6,118 bases of DNA, taken from assembly GCA_005888675.1 (NCBI GenBank), contig VBBA01000113.1, forward strand, positions 1 through 6,118. Direction: 5' to 3'. The position numbers and the translations under genes are program-made. Below the pieces are notes generated by a model that saw nothing but the letters and a program-made list of their open reading frames with translations, did not search any database and was not told the DNA's origin. Of the stretch, positions 1-5,714 are shown one piece after another (position 1 is the first letter of the stretch; every line of letters starts with the position of its first letter). Source of the stretch: Candidatus Bathyarchaeota archaeon (lineage in GTDB: Archaea; Thermoproteota; Bathyarchaeia; 40CM-2-53-6).

Positions 1-764
1 GCCAAATGAGAGACAAAATAGGCCAACGCACGATCCTGTAATGGACAGTCTCCCTTCTCATCAACAATCACCATACGATCCGAATCTCCATCAAAAGCAA
101 TACCCCCGTCCGACCCCGTCTCCCTAACCATCTGAGACAACAGTCCAAGACTCTCCCGCTTAGGCTCCGAGCCACGCCCAGGAAAACGTCCATCCGGAAT
201 AGAATTCACAGACGTCACCACGCAACCAGCATTCCGATAGACCAATTCCGAAAAACCGCAAGCGGCCCCATTCCCGGGATCAAGAATTACCTTCCACTTC
301 CTAGACAGACCAACCCGTGAGATCATCTCCAGATACTCACACGGCTTCAGAAGCTCAAGCTTCTCACTTGGACGTACTGGTCTATGCTCCCTCGGTCCAT
401 CCAACAACTTGGACTCGTCATCCAAGGCTTCACCTTTCGACGTGAAAACCTTGAACCCATTATATTCCGGCGGATTATGACTAGCAGTAATCATTACCCC
501 CGCAGAAAACTTCCTAGCACGTGTCTGATACGACAACACCGGCGTAGGAACAATGTGATAATCGAAAATATCCGCACCAGACTCCATCGCGGATGCAATG
601 AACATGGAACGAAGAACCGGGCTTGACAATCGAGTATCATGCGCCACCGCAATCTTGTCCCCCATATTCGCAGGGACAGCCCTACCCAGCTCTGCTGCCA
701 GGGCTGGCGTGATAACCTCCGGATACTTGTCTCTGATCCCCGAACTTCCGAAATGAAATTTCAA
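1..764 (-). CDS. Phosphohexomutase (phosphomannomutase / phosphoglucosamine mutase family), 3' end outside window
   Basis: About 254 N-terminal residues are visible, out of roughly 450 usual for the alpha-D-phosphohexomutase family; the C-terminal domains run off the left edge. The protein opens with the family's FGSSGIR motif (residues 5-11), has the active-site phosphoserine loop TASHNP with Ser95, and the metal-binding loop DGDSDR at residues 225-230 (bases 75-92). These enzymes move phosphate between C6 and C1 (or N-sugar equivalents) of hexose phosphates through a phosphoserine, in the cytoplasm, feeding sugar-nucleotide and glycan synthesis. The start is TTG at 764: an in-frame TAG lies directly before it and FGSSGIR follows almost at once, so no other start fits. 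It follows S3Ae after 19 bases and has no clear Shine-Dalgarno, so it is probably the last visible gene of the same operon. Whether the substrate is mannose-, glucose- or glucosamine-phosphate cannot be told, because the sugar-specificity loop is in the missing part. Confidence 0.93.
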   Translation of the reverse strand, partial: MKFHFGSSGIRDKYPEVITPALAAELGRAVPANMGDKIAVAHDTRLSSPVLRSMFIASAMESGADIFDYHIVPTPVLSYQTRARKFSAGVMITASHNPPEYNGFKVFTSKGEALDDESKLLDGPREHRPVRPSEKLELLKPCEYLEMISRVGLSRKWKVILDPGNGAACGFSELVYRNAGCVVTSVNSIPDGRFPGRGSEPKRESLGLLSQMVRETGSDGGIAFDGDSDRMVIVDEKGDCPLQDRALAYFVSHL

Positions 765-783
765 CTATGCGTGCAGCTAATCC

Positions 784-1446
784 TTACTCGGCATCAGGAG
801 TCGCCGCAACCATCAACACTTCCGCGTCAGCCTCCGCAACAGGGGCCTCCGTCTCTGCCGCTCTCAACGGTACCGAAAGCAGCTTCGACTTTCTAACACC
901 GACATGTCGCAATGGACTGACCTTCTTTGCTTCATTGTAAACGTCACTGCCCATCTTGCCAAGAACCATCTCGTGACATAACTGTGAGTAGGTCAGACCC
1001 TGAGTCTTCTCCGCCACAACCTTCCCCATCACACGCCGGATCGCATGCTCTTGTGAACCCTGTACTCGGCCATGGCTGAACGCGATGACATAGACACGCA
1101 CCAAGTATTTGTCTGGTGTTTGACCGGTGAATATTCCATCGATACGGGTGCTTCCCCGTCTCACGAGGCTTCGCAGATAGTCGGTCGAGTATTCGTGACT
1201 CTTGAGAATTGTTTCTGCACGGTTTCCCGCTGTCGAGGTTATTAGAAAGTAAAGCTTGGTTGATTGATGCGAAAAATCCGCGGTAATATCATAAAGAGTC
1301 GTCTCAACAACCCTCCCGATAAGCTTCTTCGGATCCTCCGAAGGAATGTTAGACACGTTCTTATCGCCGAAGTATGATGGAGTGAAGACGTTGTACCATT
1401 CCTTCAATCTCCACTTGTCACGTATCTTCTTCGCGGCTTTTGACAC
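784..1446 (-). CDS. rps3ae: Small-subunit ribosomal protein eS1 (S3Ae)
   Basis: This 220-residue protein is homologous to archaeal/eukaryotic eS1, a 30S component near the mRNA exit side of the platform. The basic N-terminus (KIRDKWRLKEWYNV, residues 7-20), the GRVVETTLYDIT stretch (44-55) and the central beta-rich segment with TRIDGIFTGQTPD followed by KYLVRVYVIAFSHGR are characteristic. The last 25 residues (196-220) are an acidic, Ala/Glu-rich tail that looks disordered and extends beyond the conserved core. The start is GTG at 1446 with GGAG 8 bases upstream (1455-1458 region), a good Shine-Dalgarno. It lies 17 bases after pcc1 and 19 bases before the hexomutase. A TATA-like stretch inside the end of pcc1 could give it extra transcription. 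Confidence 0.96.
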   Translation of the reverse strand: MSKAAKKIRDKWRLKEWYNVFTPSYFGDKNVSNIPSEDPKKLIGRVVETTLYDITADFSHQSTKLYFLITSTAGNRAETILKSHEYSTDYLRSLVRRGSTRIDGIFTGQTPDKYLVRVYVIAFSHGRVQGSQEHAIRRVMGKVVAEKTQGLTYSQLCHEMVLGKMGSDVYNEAKKVSPLRHVGVRKSKLLSVPLRAAETEAPVAEADAEVLMVAATPDAE

Positions 1447-1463
1447 GGTTGCTACTCCATATT

Positions 1464-1706
1464 CTACTCGATTATTTTATCGATTGTGGCCTTGGCTGCT
1501 TGCAGGCATCGGAGTAAGTCGTCAAGGGTGGATATGAAGGTTTCAATTTTACCATTGAAAACCACATCGAGAATCGCAGCCCTAGTTGTAGCCTTCGCCC
1601 TAACTGTCAAACCTTGCATATTCAAATTATCAGGTCCCACAGCCCGTACCAATGACGACCCAGCAGTCTTGTTAGGCACAGCAATCTTGATCGTTGCGGT
1701 TATCAC
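1464..1706 (-). CDS. pcc1: KEOPS complex subunit Pcc1
   Basis: This 80-residue protein has the length and beta-beta-alpha-beta-beta-alpha pattern of archaeal Pcc1. Seen in the sequence: an opening strand (ATIKIAV, residues 4-10), a helix starting near residue 15 and leading to the conserved GPDN (24-27), a paired strand region around 30-50, and a long C-terminal helix from Ser59 to the end. Pcc1 dimerises and anchors Kae1 in KEOPS, which makes N6-threonylcarbamoyladenosine at position 37 of ANN-decoding tRNAs. The start is GTG at 1706, and the stop of the DHH gene shares bases with it (GTGA, 1703-1706), implying translational coupling. A GGTGG lies 13 bases upstream, rather far for a Shine-Dalgarno. 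The identification rests on fold pattern, size and neighbourhood, since Pcc1 sequences are divergent. Confidence 0.88.
   Translation of the reverse strand: MITATIKIAVPNKTAGSSLVRAVGPDNLNMQGLTVRAKATTRAAILDVVFNGKIETFISTLDDLLRCLQAAKATIDKIIE
1471..1480 (-). promoter_or_regulatory. Possible internal TATA box ahead of S3Ae
   Basis: The minus strand reads ATAAAATAAT inside the last codons of pcc1. Its centre is about 30 bases before the S3Ae GTG, the spacing of an archaeal box A that would give a nearly leaderless S3Ae mRNA. It is A/T-rich coding sequence for Asp-Lys-Ile-Ile, so chance is a serious alternative; there is no transcript evidence. Confidence 0.25.
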
Positions 1707-3151
1707 GATGAGATCGCTTCCACCGCAGCAGCCAATTCTTGGAGAAACTTATCCAGGACAAGTGGATCAACTGTAGCCCCGGCCGCTATCGTGTGTCCAC
1801 CCCCATTACCTCCATATTTTTCACACAAGGATTGGAGAGTTCGGCCAAGGTTCAATCCCTTCGACACTAGATAATCAGTTCCACGCGTAGAAAGCTTGAC
1901 CTCTCCATCCTTCGTATTAGAAACAACAATAGTCACGCGCTTGTCCCCAAAGAGATTAGACGACGACACCAGAGATGAAACCGCTCCAGTCATTCCTTCA
2001 GGTATGACTCCTTCACCGCGAACAATCACTAATGGCCCAAGCTGCTTCAACACCGAAGGATTCTCAGTAATCCAACCCATGTACTTGGCCAAACTCTTCC
2101 TGTAATCCTGATAGACAGCCTGCGCCTCCTCAAACACAGCACCCCTATCTCCAAGCCCCAATGCAACCCCCAGACTAGGGCGTTGCATCCGCCCGCAGGC
2201 ATTGAGTAATGAGGAGTACTCTCGTCCATCCTTGAGAGGAGTCCATGGATCCTCTCGAGTAAGAGTATACACCGTACCGATCAGATCAAGCGCAACCTCA
2301 CCGCTCAACTTCAACCCGATCATATACTGAACAATTCTATCGACCAGTCTTCTCTTCTCGTCAACCGAAAGATCGGACACAGTCCTCCATCGATCATCGA
2401 CCTTCGTCTGAATATTCGCACTGTCAAGCAAAGCGAGACACTTGTCCTCTTCCCCTGAAAGTCCCGGAAGAAATGGCGATGTAGTAGTCGCGATCGCCTT
2501 GTGAATAGGCCTCGTTTGCCTACCATAGAAGATCAAGTCCTGAGTGGCCTCGACGAGCTTTGTTGAGGTCGCATCTTTCAGAATCTCCGCGTTCAACCCG
2601 ATCATAGCACGTTTTGGTCCCTTGTCCTGCTGGTCCCCAAGACATCCCACGATGGCAAGGGGAGAGAGATCAACGTTGGCAGGATCAAGGGCTTTCGCGA
2701 GGATGTATGCCGTACCTGCCCCGGAAACTTCTGTAGCCCCATCAAAACCTAGCAAATGAGGATTGAAATGGTGGATATTCCGAGGCGGTTCTCCCACACT
2801 CTGGTGATGATCAGCGATGACGATCTCTTTGTCCTGAAGAATCTTCGAGATCGAAGGAATGTATCCACTGCCGATGTCGGAGAAGACTACAAGATCAGAT
2901 TCGATCTTTGCAATCTCCTCCAGCACCGGGTCTGTCATATTCTCGACGATTCTGAGATGTGCGGAGGTACCCAGACGGCTCACGCTCGCAAGAGTGATGC
3001 TGCCTGCACTTAGCCCGTCGGCATCAAAATGACTAATCAGTAGGAGTGATGCATTTCGCGATACTGCCGACTTTATGGCCTGTGCTGCTTCTTTCGCCTG
3101 GTTGTCCAGTAATACCCTACGATCCGCAGCGCTAGCGGATCGAGGCTGCAA
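1703..3151 (-). CDS. DHH-DHHA1 single-strand nuclease, archaeal RecJ/Cdc45-like (GAN-type)
   Basis: This is a DHH-superfamily phosphoesterase of about 482 residues. Numbering from the upstream ATG at 3193, motif I is HFDADG (55-60), motif II has Asp106 in SDIGSG, motif III is ADHH (127-130) and motif IV has Asp187 in GCLGDQQD. The C-terminal DHHA1 domain ends in GGGH (464-467). All metal ligands are present, so an active Mn-dependent 5'-3' exonuclease is expected rather than a catalytically dead Cdc45. Archaeal relatives (GAN, RecJ-like proteins) bind GINS in the replicative CMG-like helicase. I prefer TTG 3151 as start: GGGAG (3162-3166) lies 10 bases upstream and the overlap with uS15 falls to 20 bases. 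ATG 3193 has no Shine-Dalgarno and overlaps uS15 by 62 bases, and its extra 14 residues look like read-through of uS15 coding DNA. The gene ends in the GTGA overlap with pcc1. Confidence 0.92.
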   Translation of the reverse strand: MQPRSASAADRRVLLDNQAKEAAQAIKSAVSRNASLLLISHFDADGLSAGSITLASVSRLGTSAHLRIVENMTDPVLEEIAKIESDLVVFSDIGSGYIPSISKILQDKEIVIADHHQSVGEPPRNIHHFNPHLLGFDGATEVSGAGTAYILAKALDPANVDLSPLAIVGCLGDQQDKGPKRAMIGLNAEILKDATSTKLVEATQDLIFYGRQTRPIHKAIATTTSPFLPGLSGEEDKCLALLDSANIQTKVDDRWRTVSDLSVDEKRRLVDRIVQYMIGLKLSGEVALDLIGTVYTLTREDPWTPLKDGREYSSLLNACGRMQRPSLGVALGLGDRGAVFEEAQAVYQDYRKSLAKYMGWITENPSVLKQLGPLVIVRGEGVIPEGMTGAVSSLVSSSNLFGDKRVTIVVSNTKDGEVKLSTRGTDYLVSKGLNLGRTLQSLCEKYGGNGGGHTIAAGATVDPLVLDKFLQELAAAVEAISS

Positions 3152-3578
3152 CTGGCTTGTACTCCCAATCGTTGGGTAGCCTTCCACTACCATGATAGAA
3201 TTTAACGAGTCTATGAATCTTGGACTCGACGAGGGCGAGTGCTCTCTTGTTCGGATAGTCCTTCTTGTTCCGTTCCAAATGTCGTCTCATATTGTCCGCT
3301 CTTCGGACGAGTATGTCCAAGTCATCCGGGATTTTTGTCCGTAATTCCGGAGTCAAAACCGTCTCAAGTCTACGTCCTAAAGCCTGAGAAGCTAGCGGTA
3401 CTCCATGTCTATCCCTCAATATTTGTCCCACTAGACTTGGAGAGTTGCCTTCCTTGACCAGCTTCAGAATCAAAGACTCGACTTCCTCCGGCTGATATTT
3501 GAACCAGGCAGGAGGACGTCTACTGACAGGTCTTGTTGAACCGGAGCTTCCCTTTTTCGGAGAGTAGAGTCGTGCCAT
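3132..3578 (-). CDS. rps15: Small-subunit ribosomal protein uS15 (archaeal S15P)
   Basis: This is a 148-residue archaeal-form S15, longer than the roughly 89-residue bacterial protein because of its N-terminal extension. Residues 1-30 carry the basic MARLYSPKKG opening and the RRPPAWFKYQPEEVE segment, followed by helices around IGxxLRDxHG-like text (LVGQILRDRHGVP, 49-61). The C-terminal rRNA-binding core ends in ESKIHRLVKFYHGSGRLP (118-135) and a DWEY motif. uS15 is a primary binder of the 16S rRNA central domain. The ATG at 3578 has GGGAG 12 bases upstream (3591-3595). A TATA-like box at 3630-3637 suggests this gene and those downstream can be transcribed separately from aIF2-gamma and PIN. 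Its 3' end overlaps the DHH gene. Confidence 0.97.
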   Translation of the reverse strand: MARLYSPKKGSSGSTRPVSRRPPAWFKYQPEEVESLILKLVKEGNSPSLVGQILRDRHGVPLASQALGRRLETVLTPELRTKIPDDLDILVRRADNMRRHLERNKKDYPNKRALALVESKIHRLVKFYHGSGRLPNDWEYKPVAASIR

Positions 3579-3629
3579 GTTGCGTTTTTTCTCCCGTTTT
3601 TGATGAGAATCTTGAACGTTTCAGGGGCT

Positions 3630-3637
3630 TTATTTAA
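3630..3637 (-). promoter_or_regulatory. Putative archaeal TATA box for the rps15-led genes
   Basis: The minus strand reads TTAAATAA, centred about 55 bases before the uS15 ATG, which would place transcription start near 3605 with a leader of about 25-30 bases carrying the GGGAG site. It overlaps the stop codon of the PIN gene. The box is the core of a perfect 5-bp inverted repeat (GGCTT/AAGCC, 3626-3640, 5-base loop), which could be a weak hairpin at the PIN mRNA end or a side effect of the TATA symmetry. Confidence 0.45.
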
Positions 3638-4052
3638 GCCGAACGCGAGTCAAATGAGTCCAAGAAGAGATCAGGCCGGACTTGCTGCGGGGCCGGATGG
3701 ATTGAATCCCGTTCTTAGACAACATCTCGAGCAACGCCTTATCGGCGGTAGCCGCGACAGTCCGTGTTTTCTGGACAAGCGCGTAGATTGTCAGAGTGAG
3801 GTCCACATCTCTTGGTCCAAAAGGAGCCGGGACCTCTCGAATCTTCCATTTCTGAAGATTGTCGAGAATGAGACGGGCACTTCGCGAGGTCTCTGAAGAC
3901 CCCTTCCTTACAAGCCTCCCTAACTCGTAGATGACAAGGTCAAGGCAGACAAGCTCGATAGGTCCATGGACCGCGTCCCTGACCTCTTCTCTAATGTCTC
4001 GATGCCCTTTCAGCATCGATATTAGAAAGCTTGAGTCGAGAACTATCTGCGT
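3630..4052 (-). CDS. PIN-domain nuclease, Fcf1/Utp24-like, with a non-canonical start
   Basis: This is a single PIN domain of about 140 residues. Starting from ACG at 4052, the protein begins M(ACG)-QIVLDSSFLI. The four acidic residues expected of a PIN metal site are present: Asp6 (VLDSSF), Glu43 (VIYELGRL), Asp84 (RDVDLTL, with Asp82 nearby) and Asp104 (ATADKAL). The TADKALLEML...GIQSIRPRSKSGL ending resembles the archaeal Fcf1-like group (COG1412 type) thought to process pre-rRNA; a VapC-like toxin is less likely because there is no antitoxin gene. The first ATG in frame (4016) would delete the beta-1 strand and Asp6, so it is unlikely to be the true start. There is no ATG, GTG or TTG between the upstream in-frame stop (4089-4091) and Asp6. 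The gene begins 13 bases after aIF2-gamma, a neighbour pair I recall from other archaea. Confidence 0.82.
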   Translation of the reverse strand, partial: TQIVLDSSFLISMLKGHRDIREEVRDAVHGPIELVCLDLVIYELGRLVRKGSSETSRSARLILDNLQKWKIREVPAPFGPRDVDLTLTIYALVQKTRTVAATADKALLEMLSKNGIQSIRPRSKSGLISSWTHLTRVRLK

Positions 4053-4065
4053 GGGCGGGGATTGT

Positions 4066-5340
4066 TTAGCGGATGGTTCCGAAGCCGATTAGTCTCCAGC
4101 TCTCACCAATTCTGCGGCTCAAAGCCACCTTCGACCCAGGGTCAACACAGATAGGCTTCTTCAAAGTAACCTCAACAATATCCTCACGCGCAGAACTCAC
4201 AATCCCAGATGTTACAGCAGTCCCCGCGTTCAGGACCAGAGGCTCATTCATCTTGACCTTCTGAACCGGAACCAACAATTCAGTTCCAACTGCCTTTTCG
4301 AAAAGTTTCACATCCAATGGAACCCTCTCCAATGTCGGAGGCAACGAGCCAGTCTTCCCAACCACATTGCCAACTAGTCCATCCGACTTTGTTACAGATG
4401 GATCGAGATTGGTTCCTATCGCAACTAGTCCACCCGGATGAATCTGCCGAGCGTCACCGCCTCCAGTCTGTAAACTTGTGATTCCAGCAACTAGCGTTTC
4501 ATATCTTGTCTTGCCCGAGCTTTCCACCCGGATTCCAGGCTTGATCTCGATCTCATCTCCTTTCTTGAACAATCCCTGCAACACCGACCCTCCCACTACT
4601 CCTCCTGTGAGATCATCGCTCTCAGTGCCAGGCTTGTTAACGTCAAAGGACCGGAGGATCGACAATCTTGCGGCGACTGACTGATCCCGTTTCGGCGTCG
4701 GCATCTCCTCCTGGATCGCCTCGATCAACGCGTCCATGTTCAAACCGCGCTGCGCAGAGACCGGAATGATCGGTGCGCTTTCAGCAACAGTATTCTTCGT
4801 GAATTCTTCGATCTCTTTCCGGTTGGCCAAAGCTCGTTCTCTGTCGACCACGTCAATCTTATTCTGAACAATCACCACGTTCTTCAGACCAACCCTCTCC
4901 GCCGCCAACAAGTGCTCACGATCTTGGGCCTGAGGCGTCTTAACGTTAGCAGAAATAACAAACAGGGCACCATCCATCAACGCTGCGCCTGAGAGCATCG
5001 TGACCATCAAGCTATGGTGTCCGGGACAGTCAACGAAGCTCACCGATCTCAAGAGCTTGGTCGGTGTCTGGTCGTGAGGACAGACCTTAGATGTGGAAAA
5101 GCTTGAAGGAGGCTTTTCTTGCTGACATTCATAGAAAGTAGCGTCGGCATAACCGATACGTATCGTGATCCCTCTGCGAAGCTCTTCTGAGTGTCGTGCC
5201 GTCCACACTCCGGTAAGTGCTTGGACAATCGTGCTCTTTCCATTGTCCACGTGACCCAGCGTCCCAATATTGACCTCCGGTTGCAGACTCGTCCCTGCTT
5301 TGTCTTCCCGATGTTGGAGGGCTGCCTTTGTTGCTGTCAT
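4066..5340 (-). CDS. eif2g: Translation initiation factor aIF2 subunit gamma
   Basis: This 424-residue GTPase is the core of heterotrimeric aIF2, which carries Met-tRNAi to the 30S subunit. The G domain holds the P-loop GHVDNGKS (29-36), switch I SEELRRGIT (51-59), DCPGHH (104-109), NKID (160-163) and SA (195-196). Domain II starts near RSFDVNKPGT (230-239), and domain III ends in the typical WRLIGFG near the C-terminus. It aligns end to end with the family. Two oddities: the P-loop has Asn33 where most relatives have His (GHVDHGK), and the zinc knuckle keeps only one Cys of each CxxC pair (C72-QQE and C87-PHD). The ATG at 5340 has no close Shine-Dalgarno. A TATA-like TTAATTAA about 45 bases upstream suggests a short or nearly absent leader. 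First gene of the main minus-strand cluster. Confidence 0.98.
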   Translation of the reverse strand: MTATKAALQHREDKAGTSLQPEVNIGTLGHVDNGKSTIVQALTGVWTARHSEELRRGITIRIGYADATFYECQQEKPPSSFSTSKVCPHDQTPTKLLRSVSFVDCPGHHSLMVTMLSGAALMDGALFVISANVKTPQAQDREHLLAAERVGLKNVVIVQNKIDVVDRERALANRKEIEEFTKNTVAESAPIIPVSAQRGLNMDALIEAIQEEMPTPKRDQSVAARLSILRSFDVNKPGTESDDLTGGVVGGSVLQGLFKKGDEIEIKPGIRVESSGKTRYETLVAGITSLQTGGGDARQIHPGGLVAIGTNLDPSVTKSDGLVGNVVGKTGSLPPTLERVPLDVKLFEKAVGTELLVPVQKVKMNEPLVLNAGTAVTSGIVSSAREDIVEVTLKKPICVDPGSKVALSRRIGESWRLIGFGTIR

Positions 5341-5382
5341 CGTCTTTGTCCGCTGGGGACCCTCGTAGGAAGTTGACCAGCG

Positions 5383-5390
5383 TTAATTAA
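5383..5390 (-). promoter_or_regulatory. Putative TATA box of aIF2-gamma
   Basis: The palindrome TTAATTAA lies 43-50 bases before the aIF2-gamma ATG. With the usual archaeal spacing the transcript would start near 5360, leaving a leader of about 20 bases. It also contains the TAA stop of the small upstream reading frame (5387-5389), so that frame ends exactly where this promoter begins. Supported by position and composition only. Confidence 0.45.
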
Positions 5391-5582
5391 GATTCCATCA
5401 ACAGCGAGGTCCCCCGTGGCTTCTTAGGATAAATGGAAAAATCCGCCCCAATATCCGCGTCTTCGATCAGAACAAGCTTCGGTGAAACATCTTCTGGTGT
5501 AGCGTCGAGCCGGAGCATGTGCTTATTGTTCCAGTTGCACGAAAGGTACGAACAATACTGCTCATCCGGGCGGTTCGCCCAT
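5387..5582 (-). pseudogene. Small Cys-containing protein of unknown function, start disrupted by an apparent +1 base
   Basis: I do not recognise this family. The minus strand has an open frame of 64 codons (5581 to 5390, then TAA at 5387-5389) reading ...DEQYCSYLSCNWNNKH, then MLRLDATPEDVSPKLVLIED, then ADIGADFSIYPKKPRG and SLLMES. It looks protein-like: a Cys-x4-Cys pair followed by Trp and His, a Pro/Glu-rich middle and alternating hydrophobic residues. The frame has no ATG, GTG or TTG before the internal ATG at 5518, which would give only 43 residues and lose both Cys. An ATG at 5580-5582 is one base out of frame. Removing one G from the GGG that begins at that ATG gives a clean 64-residue protein starting MANRPDEQYC. 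So either this is a single-base assembly error, a genuine frameshifted gene, or a 43-residue protein from 5518. It sits 46 bases before aIF2-gamma on the same strand. Confidence 0.55.
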
Positions 5583-5714
5583 CAGGGTGGATAGAACCAA
5601 AAAGAAGAGCGTTATGCAACTACTCCTGAAAATTTACATTACCGACAGTGGACGTCTAGGGTACAAATTCAGAGAAATAGAGCTGAATCGTCGGGGAACT
5701 CCACGGTAGAAAAA
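5391..5714. other. Divergent intergenic region between aIF2-gamma and the double-RAM gene
   Basis: Apart from the small minus-strand frame described separately, I see no RNA gene here. A GC-rich hairpin (GGGCG, GTT loop, CGCCC; 5568-5580) overlaps the start of that frame. An A/T-rich patch at 5629-5640 (gaaaatttacat on the plus strand) is the best candidate for divergent TATA elements: it is about 50 bases from the ATG at 5582 on the minus strand and about 80 from the plus-strand ATG at 5715. A second candidate for the plus gene is TACAAATTC at 5662-5670. The plus-strand frame is open back to 5595 but holds no start codon before 5715. Confidence 0.4.

Noticed and set aside
384..896. Two plus-strand frames (384-626, 639-896) opposite the hexomutase and the S3Ae tail
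   Set aside because: The minus-strand hexomutase motifs (phosphoserine loop, DGDSDR) explain this DNA; the plus frames give Arg-rich text without recognisable domains.
1486..1776. Plus-strand open frame of 96 codons across pcc1 and the DHH 3' end
   Set aside because: It lies antisense to two well-supported overlapping genes, has no family features, and its composition is that of the complement of coding DNA.
3600..3896. Plus-strand frame of 98 codons opposite the PIN gene
   Set aside because: The minus strand encodes a PIN domain with all acidic residues; the plus frame has no motif.
3630..4052. PIN protein as a VapC toxin of a toxin-antitoxin pair
   Set aside because: No small antitoxin gene lies next to it; the neighbours are aIF2-gamma and uS15, and its ending resembles Fcf1-like rRNA-processing proteins.
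5049..5267. Minus-strand frame of 72 codons inside aIF2-gamma
   Set aside because: Shifted reading of the conserved aIF2-gamma G domain; no independent support.
5568..5590. tRNA T-arm-like GGTTCGCCC on the plus strand
   Set aside because: The T-loop consensus GGTTCRANYC is not met, and no acceptor stem or anticodon arm can be built around it.
5595..5714. N-terminal extension of the double-RAM protein upstream of ATG 5715
   Set aside because: The frame is open but has no ATG, GTG or TTG and does not read like a winged-helix domain.
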